From the NCBI RefSeq assembly GCF_900115045.1, contig NZ_FOVC01000003.1:248001-312000 (forward strand): a DNA stretch of 64,000 bases, read 5' to 3'. Below the pieces are notes generated by a model. The model was not told the DNA's origin. It was given only the letters and a program-made list of their open reading frames with translations, and searched no databases. Each line of letters opens with the position of its first letter. Within the stretch, counting starts at the first letter, position 1. This document shows, one piece after another, positions 45,005-55,637 of the stretch. The translations under genes were made by a program, and so were the position numbers. The DNA comes from Izhakiella capsodis. Its GTDB lineage: Bacteria > Pseudomonadota > Gammaproteobacteria > Enterobacterales > Enterobacteriaceae.

Positions 45005-46759
45005 ATGTCCTACTTTTCAGTAAACATAAATAAATCTGAAAGAGATTATTACGCTGGGCACGGCGGTCTGTTGAAGGAAGTAAATGGTGTTAACGGAATT
45101 CCAGTTTCTGTCGCGCCCGGATTCCCTGACTTGGAAGATCAGTTTAATCAAATGGGTATCACTTATATCCGTTTACATGATGGACTGGGAATTGGTGATT
45201 TAGATAATTATTTTGAGATTAACAGAAAAAACAATCAGAATCAGTTTATCCCAAATGTACCAAGATCGCAAAGGAATAGGGCTAAAAAATTTGTAGCTGA
45301 TATGGGAAACTGTCGGGTTATTTTTCCTTATGCGGCAGCAGGGATGCGTTCAAATAATGTTGATCTTGCTTTCAGGAATGTTAACTATGGCATGACAGAT
45401 GCGTATATCAGGCGCATTCTAAATAATAATCCTTACCTCAATCCAGGAAACATTGAACGTCAATTGATGTTCAGAATTGGTCGGACGTTGGATGGTGGAT
45501 ATGAGGTGCCTCAGAACGTAGACATTTATGCCACTCTCGTCAGTACCCTTGTCAACAGGTATTCACTCAACTACGCTCAAACAGGATTGCCCAGAAAAGT
45601 CAAGTACTGGGAAATCTGGAATGAACCTGATCTGACATTTTTCTGGAACAATAATAATCCACAGGTTTACTATAACTTTTACAGAAAAGTGGCAAGAATG
45701 ATTAAAGCCGTGGATCCAGACGCAAAAGTGGGTGGTGCCGGTGTGGCTGCCGGATACAACCCCGGTGGCGCTTATATCGATGGCCTTCTCAGATACTGCC
45801 GGGAGACCGATACACCAATCGATTTTATTTCATGGCACTATTATGCAAATAATACTTCCGATCCCCAGAATGTTATTGATGTTGGTAACTCAGTGCAACA
45901 AGCAATGATTAGATATGGATATTCTGATATTGAAAGTATATGTACAGAGTGGAATTCTTCACCGGTCGCAACGATAAACACTTTCACTAAGGTACAGAGT
46001 GCTAAAAATGCTGCTTATATAGCATCAACATTTTGTTATATGCAGTACTGTAAAGTTGACAAAGCCTTTTACTACCGTGGGGATGGTCTTCCTTTTGGTC
46101 TTTTCAACGACAATCCAAATCCCGTTAATACAAGTTTCAAAAGTTTCTGTACTTACTCCGCACAGGCATTCAACCTTTTCACTAGAATGTTTGAAACACC
46201 CTTTATTCTTCAACAGGATAATAATTTTGGCACTGGCATTACGACGCTTGCCTGCGAAAATAGCACCGGTACAAAAATCAATATTCTGGTTGCCAATTAC
46301 AAAGTAAATAAAGATTTTTCGAATGGTGATAGCGCGCCATCAGATACCAGTCTATATCGTCAACATTATATTGATAGTAACCGTACCCTTGACCAGCTTG
46401 ATGATGATTGGAGTATTAACGAGTGGTTCGGCGGGATAAGACCAAATACTATTCAGACAGATAATGAAGTACAACAGAATAATGTTGTTTCACAAATCCC
46501 CCCAAGCGGCGTTGTAGTCGCTAAGCGTAGAAACTATCTGAGTAGCGATTCGGGAGTAGATATACGTATTGAAAATGTCGATTTTTTTCAAGCAAAAATT
46601 ACAGCCTATAGAATTAAGGAGGGGGGAGATTTATCTTCCATTTCACCTCCGACTTTTAGGAGAGAAAGAATCAAAAATGTAAACGATGGATTACTCAGAT
46701 TCATAGATCCAGGTGCAACCGCCTCGACTGTTTCACTCTACAGCATTGAGTTTTTTTAA
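45005..46759 (+). CDS. GH39-like glycoside hydrolase, copy 2
   Basis: 584 residues, same architecture as copy 1 and mostly identical across the barrel. Catalytic Glu207 (WEIWNEPDL) and Glu315 (CTEWNSS) kept. Begins 47 bp after copy 1, GAGG at four bases, so probably the same transcript. Differences concentrate in the first 15 residues, the 72-90 loop and the C-terminal sandwich. No signal peptide. Confidence 0.8.
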   Translation: MSYFSVNINKSERDYYAGHGGLLKEVNGVNGIPVSVAPGFPDLEDQFNQMGITYIRLHDGLGIGDLDNYFEINRKNNQNQFIPNVPRSQRNRAKKFVADMGNCRVIFPYAAAGMRSNNVDLAFRNVNYGMTDAYIRRILNNNPYLNPGNIERQLMFRIGRTLDGGYEVPQNVDIYATLVSTLVNRYSLNYAQTGLPRKVKYWEIWNEPDLTFFWNNNNPQVYYNFYRKVARMIKAVDPDAKVGGAGVAAGYNPGGAYIDGLLRYCRETDTPIDFISWHYYANNTSDPQNVIDVGNSVQQAMIRYGYSDIESICTEWNSSPVATINTFTKVQSAKNAAYIASTFCYMQYCKVDKAFYYRGDGLPFGLFNDNPNPVNTSFKSFCTYSAQAFNLFTRMFETPFILQQDNNFGTGITTLACENSTGTKINILVANYKVNKDFSNGDSAPSDTSLYRQHYIDSNRTLDQLDDDWSINEWFGGIRPNTIQTDNEVQQNNVVSQIPPSGVVVAKRRNYLSSDSGVDIRIENVDFFQAKITAYRIKEGGDLSSISPPTFRRERIKNVNDGLLRFIDPGATASTVSLYSIEFF

Positions 46760-46801
46760 TTAAGCTAAACATATTATTTTCTTTAAATGTAAGGAGTCCT
46801 A

Positions 46802-48556
46802 ATGTCAAACCCAGTAAAAATGACGATTGATAAATCTAAACGAGATCAATCAGCGGGTAATGGCGGTCTACTAAAAGAGGTCAACGGTGTAAATGGAATA
46901 CCTGTTTCTGTAGCTCCTGGCTTTCCGGATCTCGAGGACCAGTTCAATCAGATGGGTATAACACATATTCGAATGCACGATTGTCTGGGTATCGGAGATA
47001 TAGATAACTATATTCAACCAGGAAACAGAGGGAATCAGGATCAGTATATTCCAAATGTTCCAGAAGCAGAGAGGGATAAAGCAAAAAAACTTATTGCCGA
47101 TATCGGTAATCATCGGGTTATTTATCCTAATGCCGCAGCCGGTATGCGATCAAACAATGTTGATCTTGCCTTCAAAGAAGCCAACTATACTATGACAGAT
47201 ATGTATATTAAACGCATTCTGGCTAATAACCCAGCACTCAATCCTGGAAATATACAACGTCAGGTGATGTTCAGAATTGGCCGGACGTTGGACGGTGGAT
47301 CCGAAATGCCTCAGGACGCCGACATCTATGCCACTCTGATAAGTACACTTGTCGACAGATATTCTCTGAACTATGTCAAAACAGGATTAGCAAGAAAAGT
47401 GAAGTACTGGGAGATTTGGAATGAACCCGATCTCAACATCTTCTGGAACAATAATGATCCACAGAATTTCTATAAATTCTACAGTAAAGTGGCCAAAATG
47501 ATAAAAGCTGTAGATCCTGATGCAAAAGTGGGTGGCGCCGGGGTAGCAGCTGGATACAATCCAGGCGGCGCTTATATTGATGGCCTTCTTAAATATTGTA
47601 AAGAAACAGACACGCCACTCGATTTTATTTCCTGGCATTATTATGCTCATGAGACAGGAGATCCTCAAAATATTATTGACATTGGTAATGCAGTACAAAA
47701 ATCTATGATTGAATATGGTTATGGCGATAAAGAAAGTATTTGTACAGAGTGGAATTCATCACCGTTTGCAAGCGTAAATACATTTACTAAAATACAAATG
47801 GCCAAGGGCGCGGCATTTATAGCCTCAACGCTCAGTTATATGCAGTACTGTAAAGTAGACAAAGCATATTTCTATCGTGGAGATGCACTTTCATTTGGCC
47901 TTTTCAATGATAATCCGAACCCCGTTAATAAAAACTTCAAAAGTTTTTGTACTTACGCAGCCCAAGCATTCAACCTCTATGCCCGAATGTTTGAAACACC
48001 TTATATTCTTCAACAGGAAAAAAACTTTGGTACAGGTATAACAATTTTAGCTTGTGAAAATGCAGCCGGTAATAAAATTAACATTTTGGTATCTAATTTC
48101 CATGTTGACAACAACTTCTCAAATCCGAACCTTAAGCCAGCAGAAACGGATGTTTATAAACAACATTATTTAGATACTAACCGTACGCTCGATCAACTTA
48201 CCGATGAGTGGAGTCTCAATGAATGGTTCGGTGGCGTGAATCCCAATAATATTAAACCAGATAACGTGATAAAAAATACAAATCTTGTGCCTAATCCCCC
48301 TGTATACGGTAAATTAGCCGCACACAGTAGAAATTACTCTGAAAGTGATAATGGTCTTTCCCTGACCATAAAGAATATTGGTTACAATAACATATCTATC
48401 ACTGCCTTCAGAATTGAAGAAGGGGGGGATTTGTCTTCTATGTCTCCACCAACAAGAACTTTGCCTGCCGTACGTATTGCAAGCAATGACCTTACACTTA
48501 CAGATGATTCAATAATAACTTCAACAGTAACTCTATACACAATTTCATTAAGCTAA
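46802..48556 (+). CDS. GH39-like glycoside hydrolase, copy 3
   Basis: 584 residues. Catalytic Glu208 and Glu316 kept in the same motifs. Starts 42 bp after copy 2 with AAGGAG. All three copies keep both carboxylates and full length, which speaks for selection and not for decay, unlike many neighbours. No signal peptide is seen. Confidence 0.8.
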   Translation: MSNPVKMTIDKSKRDQSAGNGGLLKEVNGVNGIPVSVAPGFPDLEDQFNQMGITHIRMHDCLGIGDIDNYIQPGNRGNQDQYIPNVPEAERDKAKKLIADIGNHRVIYPNAAAGMRSNNVDLAFKEANYTMTDMYIKRILANNPALNPGNIQRQVMFRIGRTLDGGSEMPQDADIYATLISTLVDRYSLNYVKTGLARKVKYWEIWNEPDLNIFWNNNDPQNFYKFYSKVAKMIKAVDPDAKVGGAGVAAGYNPGGAYIDGLLKYCKETDTPLDFISWHYYAHETGDPQNIIDIGNAVQKSMIEYGYGDKESICTEWNSSPFASVNTFTKIQMAKGAAFIASTLSYMQYCKVDKAYFYRGDALSFGLFNDNPNPVNKNFKSFCTYAAQAFNLYARMFETPYILQQEKNFGTGITILACENAAGNKINILVSNFHVDNNFSNPNLKPAETDVYKQHYLDTNRTLDQLTDEWSLNEWFGGVNPNNIKPDNVIKNTNLVPNPPVYGKLAAHSRNYSESDNGLSLTIKNIGYNNISITAFRIEEGGDLSSMSPPTRTLPAVRIASNDLTLTDDSIITSTVTLYTISLS

Positions 48557-49511
48557 AATTGCATGTGGCGGCCCCTGCTGCATTAAACTTTTGTCAGTTA
48601 ATTCACCGTTTTCAGAATAGTATCTGACCGTGCCGCAGATAAAAGATAGTTAAACTTCTACCCCAATGCACGCATGTTATTGTCCGGTCTTTTCGCGGCT
48701 ATCTCACTACTCCCTTAAGCTGTATAACCTGAAGAAGTAGTGACATCACGCGATTTTTTTATTGTCCAAACTACTTTACAGCACAGGATAGGGTTTTTCG
48801 CCAGCATGAGCTTTGTTGGGTGTCGGCAGCAAATCTTCGAAACTTTTATCAAGATCAGTACCCAGTGGAGCATCCTTACCTGACTGTTGATCTGAACGGC
48901 CACACATCCATATGTCTGTTTACCCCCAGAGCCGCAAACAGTGTTTCTTTCGTCAGGCCCCCGTCGCCAAGCCTAATCAGGGGCGTCTATGCCGGTATGA
49001 ATCGCTCCCAACAGGATGCTCCGGCCTCGCTCTGAGCGAACAGACCAGTAGAGGAGCGTTGAGTCTGAAGTAACGTAATAATATAAATTAATTCAGAATT
49101 CTAGATTATCGGCCTGCGAAAGATACAGACTCAATGCCGTGATTCATCTCTCACCAATGCGTCCGGGTTGCACTGGCAGGTATTGACCGGGTCTGCATGA
49201 GACTCTGAATAACGCTCAGGCATCTCCAAGCGATGGCTCATCCGCTGCGGAGAGAATTTATCCGTAAACCGTGGCAAACCAGTGCTACTCCGTTACCGAT
49301 CTGTTACCAATTTAAGGCATCAGAGCCTTCCTGAATGTCAACGTGAAATTATACTTCATCATGCCGTTTAAAATACCAATATATTTTGTATGACTAACCA
49401 GCATTTGACTCAACGCCAGGTTAAATTTTTTTCCCACGCCATCGGTATTTTAGCCGAATCCGAGTTACCCGGTTAAAACCTGATTTCTGATACGAGAGGA
49501 GACCTCACTCG

Positions 49512-49655
49512 ATGCGACACTCCGGAAAAGTCATCACCATCCCAGTGGACACCGCGACAGTCAGTAACACTGTCCGCCGCCTGCGCTGGTTGCGTAAACG
49601 CGACGAACTGAAACGAAACCCTGAAGCTCGCTTTCCGATCATCCTTTATCGCTGA
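49512..49655 (+). CDS. Small basic protein, unknown
   Basis: 47 codons, ATG 49512 to TGA 49653-49655, with GAGGAG upstream. Arg-rich (SNTVRRLRWLRKRDELKRNP). Composition and ribosome binding site make it plausible as a small phage protein; function unknown. Confidence 0.35.
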   Translation: MRHSGKVITIPVDTATVSNTVRRLRWLRKRDELKRNPEARFPIILYR

Positions 49656-49833
49656 GATAGCTTATGAGCGCGACAGTCCTTTTTACCCGGCTACCTAGCC
49701 ACAGCTGGGGACTGAGCAAACCCATGCCAGAATAGAAAAATGCAACGGCCCTTTCTGGTGCAAAACGTCGAACGAGATAAAAACCGACGTAGCGGGAGAG
49801 ACCTGCGCGTCATTAGCGACAATTGATGTTAAT

Positions 49834-50118
49834 GTGAACAATAGGATTAAACAGGGTAGGTATCAGCCACAACAGCAGCCACAACCGCCAGATATCGAAT
49901 CGCTGGATATTCGCCTTATCCACACGCTGGCAAAGCTGTTCGGCGAAAGCGCTAAAAATCTTAAGACAGAACAGGTCAAAAAAGCGCGCTCTAATGAGAA
50001 TGACATTAAGCGCGATCGGTTCAGTGAAGCATCACGCCTTGCGCTGATGGATTGCAAGCTGGTAAAAATTGCCCCGCGCGCGAACGTGAGCGCTGATTAT
50101 AAAGTTGTCAACTGCTGA
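49834..50118 (+). CDS. Hypothetical protein, weak
   Basis: 94-codon frame with GTG start and no evident ribosome binding site. The middle (LDIRLIHTLAKLFGESAKNL, NDIKRDRFSEASRLALMDC) reads like a real helical protein. May be the 3' end of a broken phage gene. Confidence 0.25.
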   Translation: MNNRIKQGRYQPQQQPQPPDIESLDIRLIHTLAKLFGESAKNLKTEQVKKARSNENDIKRDRFSEASRLALMDCKLVKIAPRANVSADYKVVNC

Positions 50119-51307
50119 CTATCATCATAAAGCGGTGGAAATTCTGAACAGATCCAGCGTGCAGAGGCTGGGGTAAGTACCACAGGAAAATCTTGCAGAC
50201 GTTGTGATGCTGGCATAGCAAACGCTGGCGCAGGTATCAAAAATACTGCGCAGCCATGCTTGACTTTTCCAACAAGGCAAGCCGCTTTCCGCAGAACAAT
50301 TTGAGCCAGGCGAAACAACCTGTTAATCGAAGGAAGGACTACGTAACACCAGTAGACGGATGCGGTGCGATGTAACTGCCTGACCTGTCCACCCTATAAC
50401 GTCGGCTGTGATACCCGCACTTATCTCGGCACTCCAGTGTATATTTTCATTGACAAAATGTTTCTGGTGCCACCTGCATTCCAAGAAAGAACGGATAACG
50501 TTAATGAGTATCTGGGCGACGTGGATGCAGGTGCATTGTTTATAGTAAAAGAGAAGTGTGACCTCACGCTCAGCATTCCGAATAGTTCACTCCCGCAGAC
50601 GCTGCGATCATTAACCACATTAGAGAATACGAATGCTCTGTAGAATCCTGAGGTTCTGGGCAGAAAGTAAAAGACATCACGGTGGAATTACCGCAATTGG
50701 CCGTTCGCGCTGCGATTGACAGCTCCGAAGCTATTCGACCGGCGCTTATCCCTTGAGAGAAAAAACCGATCGTTGCATATCGGGTTATAAGTTGGTGCAG
50801 GGTAAGTCGCTAACGGCCTCTGTCGCAGCGGAGAAGAAGCCGAAATATTGCTCAATCACTGTACGCGCCGATTTGAATTGGGGAGATTATCAACGCCCTA
50901 CTGGCGCAGAAGCTGTACACATCGGGGGTTATCAGCGCCAGCTGCCGGAAGATGATTATTGCACTGATAATTTTTCCAAAAGGCTAACAGCATGAACCCC
51001 GAAGCCTGACTCGAAACCGGTATCAACTGTCAATTCCATGAATGTCGTCGATAATGTTGAAGCCGCTAATCCTCGCTTTTAAATTCAGGGAAATTATTGA
51101 TGCCTATAAACGGGATAGCGTGCCATTAGCCTTCCAGGCTTATGTTTCAACCTGAACAATTAAACTGTTCTTCGTTGTATTACCTGTATACGCGCAGTTC
51201 CACCACAGGGGCATTTTTTGCTGACGTTCAAGTTTCAACCTAAAACGAATTTTAAGATAAAAGCACCGGCATTGCCGCCGGAACGCTCAAGTAGGAAAGG
51301 GAAATAA

Positions 51308-53386
51308 ATGAAATTAATCAGTTTTGATACATTAACAGTGGATTCTAACGCCGGTAAGCAGGGAAAATTAAAAGAAATTAATGGTGTTAATGGTACCCCG
51401 AAAAGCATCGCTCCGGGGTTACCCAATTTGGATAATGAGTTTAATCAACTAGGTATCAGATATCTCAGATTCCACGATAATCTGGGCATTGGAGACCTTG
51501 ATAATTATTTTGTTGAAAACGACCAAGGTAGCCAGTTCATTCCTAACATCCCATCAAATTATCTAAAATCCGCATTGAAATTGATTTCATCTATAGGAAA
51601 TATCAGGACAATTTTTCCTAATGCAGCCGCAGGCATGAGAAGTAATAATGCTGAACTTGCTCTCAAAGATGCTAACTATGCAATGACAGATCAGCATTTT
51701 ATTGAGGTTTTATCCAACAATTCAAACCCAAAAGTACAGCGTGATATTTTATTCAGAGTGGGTAGAACAAATCGCGGGAGCAATGAACTACCGCAAAATT
51801 TCGATATCTATGCTACGCTGGTAGACGCATTAGTAAAACGATACTCACTGAACTACGATGCCGTAGGATTACCCAGGAAAATAATCTATTGGGAGATATG
51901 GAATGAGCCAGACCTACCACAATTCTGGAATAGTAATAACCCGCAAGATTATTACGAATTCTACGCAAAAATAGCAAAAAAGATTAAATCTATTGATCCA
52001 TCAGCGAAAGTCGGTGGTGCTGGTGTCGCGAATGGCTATAACCCAGGAGGAGCGTATATAGAAGGATTGCTACAGTATTGTAGGAATAATAACGTGCCAA
52101 TAGATTTCGTTTCATGGCACTATTACGGAAACAGCACATCCGATCCGCAAAATATTATTACCATTGGCAATCAAATCCAAAATACATTAAGAAAATATAA
52201 ATATGATGATATTGAAAGTATTTGCTCCGAATGGAATTCAACCCCCTTTGCTCACAAAAACATATTTTCAAAACTTCAAAGCGCAAAGAATGCTGCTTAT
52301 ATAGCCTCAACCTTGATCTATATGCAATATACAAAAGTTGATCTGGCGCATTATTATCGTGGAGACGCTTCATCATTCGGTCTTTTTAATAATTCGGGCC
52401 ATTTTTTTACCTATTCCGCTCAGGCCTTTCACATGTTCTCCAGACTGCTGGAAACGCCTGATATCATCTCAGGTAACAAAGATTTTTCAAGTGGTCTAAG
52501 CGTTATCGCTTGCAAGAGCAGTGCAGGAAACAAGATAAATATTTTGGCCGCAAATTATGTTGTCGATCGTGATTTCTCAACAGCAAATCCGCCTAAAGAA
52601 TCACCGCTATATCCTCAACATTATGTGGATGGGAATCGCCAGATTGAGCAGTTAACCGATGACGTGAGTAAAAAGGAATGGTTTGGTAACGTTGACCCTA
52701 CGACTATACATCCCGATAATTATGTTCCACCAAAAGGCACAGTGCGGCAGCTTCCTGTACATGGTGTGCTAAATGCAGTCTCACGAGACTATAAAAGCAG
52801 CAATAATGGTCTGAGCATTCAACTCAGCAACATGCGCTATAACTCCTGCAAACTGACAGCCTATAGAATCAAAGAAGGGGGTAATCTGGATAGCGTCTTA
52901 GCACCTGACATTACGAATGAAGTCACTTTCAGATTTGAAAATAATGACTTGATAATAGACGATTCTGGGGCGAAGACATCAACGGTTACTTTTTATTCGT
53001 TGGAGCTGAGTAACGTAACATCCCGCCCTAAACCTAATCCAGTCCCTGTTAATCGAAAAGCTACTTATATTTACACAATGAAAAGAGGAGTATATGTCAG
53101 TCATTGGCCTTCCAATCAGGACTTTTACGTTAATGCCGGTGAGGTAGTTTATTTCAAATACACTAACAATAATTACAATTGTAGGCTCTTCAGACTTAGA
53201 AAAAATAACTATGCAGCACTTGTAAGAGCGCGTAACACTGCATCAAACATCGTAGAAGGAAGTCTGAAATTTAATCAATCCGGACACTTGAGAAGCGCTT
53301 TGATAGGTAAGTTAGATTTTATAATCTATTATCGTTTTTTTAGTAAAAGAAGCTCTACAGGAGAATTAACTTTTTATATAAAATGA
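51308..53386 (+). CDS. GH39-like glycoside hydrolase, copy 4, with C-terminal extension
   Basis: 692 residues. The first about 575 align with the tandem copies: Glu200 in WEIWNEPDL and Glu308 in CSEWNST. It is the most divergent copy. A proline-rich linker (SRPKPNPVPVNRK, about 578-590) leads to an extra domain of about 100 residues (YIYTMKRGVYVSHWPSNQDF ... STGELTFYIK), basic and rich in Tyr and Asn, with no family I recognise; it may bind carbohydrate or target the enzyme. No signal peptide. GGAAAGGG precedes the start. Confidence 0.78.
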   Translation: MKLISFDTLTVDSNAGKQGKLKEINGVNGTPKSIAPGLPNLDNEFNQLGIRYLRFHDNLGIGDLDNYFVENDQGSQFIPNIPSNYLKSALKLISSIGNIRTIFPNAAAGMRSNNAELALKDANYAMTDQHFIEVLSNNSNPKVQRDILFRVGRTNRGSNELPQNFDIYATLVDALVKRYSLNYDAVGLPRKIIYWEIWNEPDLPQFWNSNNPQDYYEFYAKIAKKIKSIDPSAKVGGAGVANGYNPGGAYIEGLLQYCRNNNVPIDFVSWHYYGNSTSDPQNIITIGNQIQNTLRKYKYDDIESICSEWNSTPFAHKNIFSKLQSAKNAAYIASTLIYMQYTKVDLAHYYRGDASSFGLFNNSGHFFTYSAQAFHMFSRLLETPDIISGNKDFSSGLSVIACKSSAGNKINILAANYVVDRDFSTANPPKESPLYPQHYVDGNRQIEQLTDDVSKKEWFGNVDPTTIHPDNYVPPKGTVRQLPVHGVLNAVSRDYKSSNNGLSIQLSNMRYNSCKLTAYRIKEGGNLDSVLAPDITNEVTFRFENNDLIIDDSGAKTSTVTFYSLELSNVTSRPKPNPVPVNRKATYIYTMKRGVYVSHWPSNQDFYVNAGEVVYFKYTNNNYNCRLFRLRKNNYAALVRARNTASNIVEGSLKFNQSGHLRSALIGKLDFIIYYRFFSKRSSTGELTFYIK

Positions 53387-53780
53387 AAGACCACTCATAT
53401 TGAGGCATCCTATATTTGAATCGAAATCTATTAATTGGATATCGTTATATGCATCAAGGCGAAATTTATCATTCTTTTTCAACGAAAGATTAACGTTTAC
53501 CTATAGCATATTAATCCAGATTAGCGCATGGGTAAAATTCAATTCATCAAAGATTCGAAGTAAAAGTTAATGGAAAGTGAAAAAGCATCCATTATTTAAC
53601 CTAAGTAAATTAGGTTTAAAAAAACATAGCGCTGTATAAATTAAAAGACCTAATTATTCATTCTGACGAAAAATTACAGCACCTAATTCCTCCACAAAAT
53701 ATTCAATCAATAGCAATACCGTAAATAGCTTTGATGGCATTAAAAATACTGACTCTTGAGCTAAATTAAGGTAATTATTT
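53387..53780. other. AT-rich spacer, no gene
   Basis: About 394 bp, AT-rich with stops in all frames. Presumably holds the promoter of the DUF2815 gene. Confidence 0.4.
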
Positions 53781-54329
53781 ATGAAAGTTAAACTGAATAA
53801 CGTGCGATTAGCCTTTCCCGCTCTGTTTGAACCTAAAACGGTTAACGGTGAAGATGCTCCCCGCTTTAGCGCTACCTTTATTTTTCCGGTTGATCATCCA
53901 TGCCTGAAAGACATTGATGCAGCTATCGCGCAGGTCGCTAAAGATAAATGGGGACCGAAAGCCGACAGCGTTCTGAAATCCCTACGCTCCGGTCTGAAAG
54001 TCTGCCTGCACGATGGCGATGAAAAAGTGGAATACGAGGACTATTCTGGTAATAAGTTTCTCTCCGCCAGCAACAAAGTACGACCACTGGTTATTGACCG
54101 TAATCGCTCGGTGCTGACCACTGCCGATGGCAAGCCATATGCTGGTTGCTACGTTAACGCCACAATCGATATCTGGGCGATGGATAACAATTTTGGCAAA
54201 CGTATTAACGCGTCACTGGGTGGCGTGCAGTTCTGCCGCGATGGTGATGCGTTCGCTGGCGGCGGCATGACAACCGAAAACGATTTTGACGATATGAGTG
54301 CAGGTGTTGACGCCGAATTGCTGATCTGA
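53781..54329 (+). CDS. DUF2815 phage protein (single-strand DNA-binding type)
   Basis: 182 residues, starting MKVKLNNVRLAFPALFEPKT and with FSATFIFPVDHP. DUF2815 proteins are linked to phage recombination and replication and are thought to bind single-stranded DNA (gp2.5-like). The acidic C-terminal tail (ENDFDDMSAGVDAELLI) recalls SSB-like tips. It precedes a wrecked phage DNA polymerase, its usual companion. Intact. Confidence 0.82.
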   Translation: MKVKLNNVRLAFPALFEPKTVNGEDAPRFSATFIFPVDHPCLKDIDAAIAQVAKDKWGPKADSVLKSLRSGLKVCLHDGDEKVEYEDYSGNKFLSASNKVRPLVIDRNRSVLTTADGKPYAGCYVNATIDIWAMDNNFGKRINASLGGVQFCRDGDAFAGGGMTTENDFDDMSAGVDAELLI

Positions 54330-54436
54330 ATGCCAATGTTAATACAGTAAAAATAAGGCAGCTACTCCGCGCCAGTAACATCGCTCCAGTAACATCTATG
54401 AACATCTTTTTTTTCACTACGTCTGCAGGAGATATA

Positions 54437-55129
54437 ATGACATTACCAATATCTAATTTCGATAAAATTCTGGATAGCAAGTTAACGCTCGAATTATCTG
54501 ATAAGAAAACAGCAGAAACTCTTGAGCCTTATATTAGCGATAAGATATTTACCTTCACCCCGAAAGAGATGGACATCTGTGCGGTAGATAACGTCATTGC
54601 GTTCGCTTTTGGCAATCGTCCTAACGCCAGTGATGATAAAAATGCGCTGGCGGAACCGGGGCCGATGAATAAGGAATTAGCAGATTGCTGTGCTGATCTA
54701 TATCGTAAAAAAAGAGTGCCTATGTTTATGCAATGGGAAATCGCTCGCTACTTCGAAGCTGGAGATTATCCGGACATTCCATCTTGTGATGTTAATTCAA
54801 TTGAACCTTACTGGAATGAGAAAGGTGAGCTGATTTATTTGAGCACTGATGGTGTGGTTGAATCTATCATCACAACTCATTTCAAAAATAATCCATCGGC
54901 ATTAGGCTGTGTCGCTGTCATTGGACATCGGGATCATGTAAAGCGCTGCATTATGACCTGTGAGAATAGAAAATTAGCCGCTTATGCGCCTAAAAATTTA
55001 CGATTGCCCGGTTGGTATGACGAAAAATCATGGCAACTATGGACCCGCCGCAGAGATTTATATGTATTAATGGATATCTCGTCACAACTTTCCATGCAGG
55101 CGCAGATCAATATAGGTAAAACTGATTAA
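54437..55129 (+). CDS. Unknown protein, possibly DUF218/YdcF-like
   Basis: 230 residues from ATG 54437 after GGAG. Segments DNVIAFAFGNRPN and CVAVIGHRDHVKRCIM recall the DUF218 (YdcF/SanA) fold, in which a DxH.R segment ends a Rossmann-like strand; the similarity is weak. No membrane segment. It may be a moron gene in the phage remnant. Confidence 0.45.
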   Translation: MTLPISNFDKILDSKLTLELSDKKTAETLEPYISDKIFTFTPKEMDICAVDNVIAFAFGNRPNASDDKNALAEPGPMNKELADCCADLYRKKRVPMFMQWEIARYFEAGDYPDIPSCDVNSIEPYWNEKGELIYLSTDGVVESIITTHFKNNPSALGCVAVIGHRDHVKRCIMTCENRKLAAYAPKNLRLPGWYDEKSWQLWTRRRDLYVLMDISSQLSMQAQINIGKTD

Positions 55130-55205
55130 TTGACGCTTTGATTTTTTATTGACAGCATTAAAGCCAGTTAACCGAAGCCAGCACCTTCGGCTCACAATCA
55201 TGGTC

Positions 55206-55244
55206 AAAATACGCTACCCGGTAAAACACCGGGTAGCGTATTTT
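55206..55244. terminator. Perfect bidirectional terminator
   Basis: 17-bp perfect inverted repeat: AAAATACGCTACCCGGT (55206-55222), loop AAAAC, and its complement to 55244, ending TTTT on both strands. Separates the plus-strand unit from the minus-strand gene that follows. Confidence 0.85.
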
Positions 55245-55280
55245 GTAATAATTTAAAAATCAAGAAACACCTTAATAACT

Positions 55281-55592
55281 TCAGATTAGCCTTTCATCTA
55301 TTTTGGTAATCTCCCCCTCCCCTTTATTACTGTAAGATGAAAAAAGGTTTAGTCTATGAATATTAGACCTTAGTGTTTTTAGCACTGGCAATCCAATTGA
55401 AGCATCAACTCGAGTAGAATTAGCAGCTTTTGAATCAGAATGCGGAACATTTAGAAAACGAATGCCGTTTGCTTGTATAACAGAATCTATATTTTTAGCA
55501 ACATCGGATTTTTTAGGATTCTTTCCGGCTAAATCAAAAGATCCGTAGCTACGCTTAAAAATTATTGCCCGCAAATTGCTTACTATTTTCAT
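55281..55592 (-). CDS. Unknown 103-residue protein
   Basis: ATG 55592 follows GGGAG. Basic, Ser/Asn-rich, begins MKIVSNLRAIIFKRSYGSF. No family recognised. The composition of the N terminus (Ser, Asn, Ile, few acidic residues) would not be out of place in a secreted effector, but I have no positive evidence. A pentanucleotide repeat lies just upstream. Confidence 0.4.
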   Translation of the reverse strand: MKIVSNLRAIIFKRSYGSFDLAGKNPKKSDVAKNIDSVIQANGIRFLNVPHSDSKAANSTRVDASIGLPVLKTLRSNIHRLNLFSSYSNKGEGEITKIDERLI

Positions 55593-55617
55593 ATTTTCTC
55601 CCATAAAAATGAAGATA

Positions 55618-55637
55618 AAAACAAAACAAAACAAAAC
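55618..55637. repeat. Pentanucleotide repeat (AAAAC)4
   Basis: Four exact tandem copies of AAAAC, followed by AAAAA. On the minus strand it lies 26-45 bp upstream of the ATG at 55592, in the promoter or leader. Confidence 0.8.

Larger units (their letters stand above)
48557..51307. other. 2.7 kb of mostly degenerate DNA between hydrolase copies 3 and 4
   Basis: No full-length gene. Base composition returns to the chromosome's level. Scattered short frames (listed separately where they have any support) and phrases with protein character at 50365-50643 and 50755-50995 suggest decayed phage genes, but I cannot name a family. The last 100 bp should hold the promoter of the fourth hydrolase gene. 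Confidence 0.35.

Noticed and set aside
43206..48556. Regularly spaced similar segments as a CRISPR-like or satellite repeat
   Set aside because: The repetition is three coding paralogues with intact frames and catalytic motifs, not short repeats with spacers.
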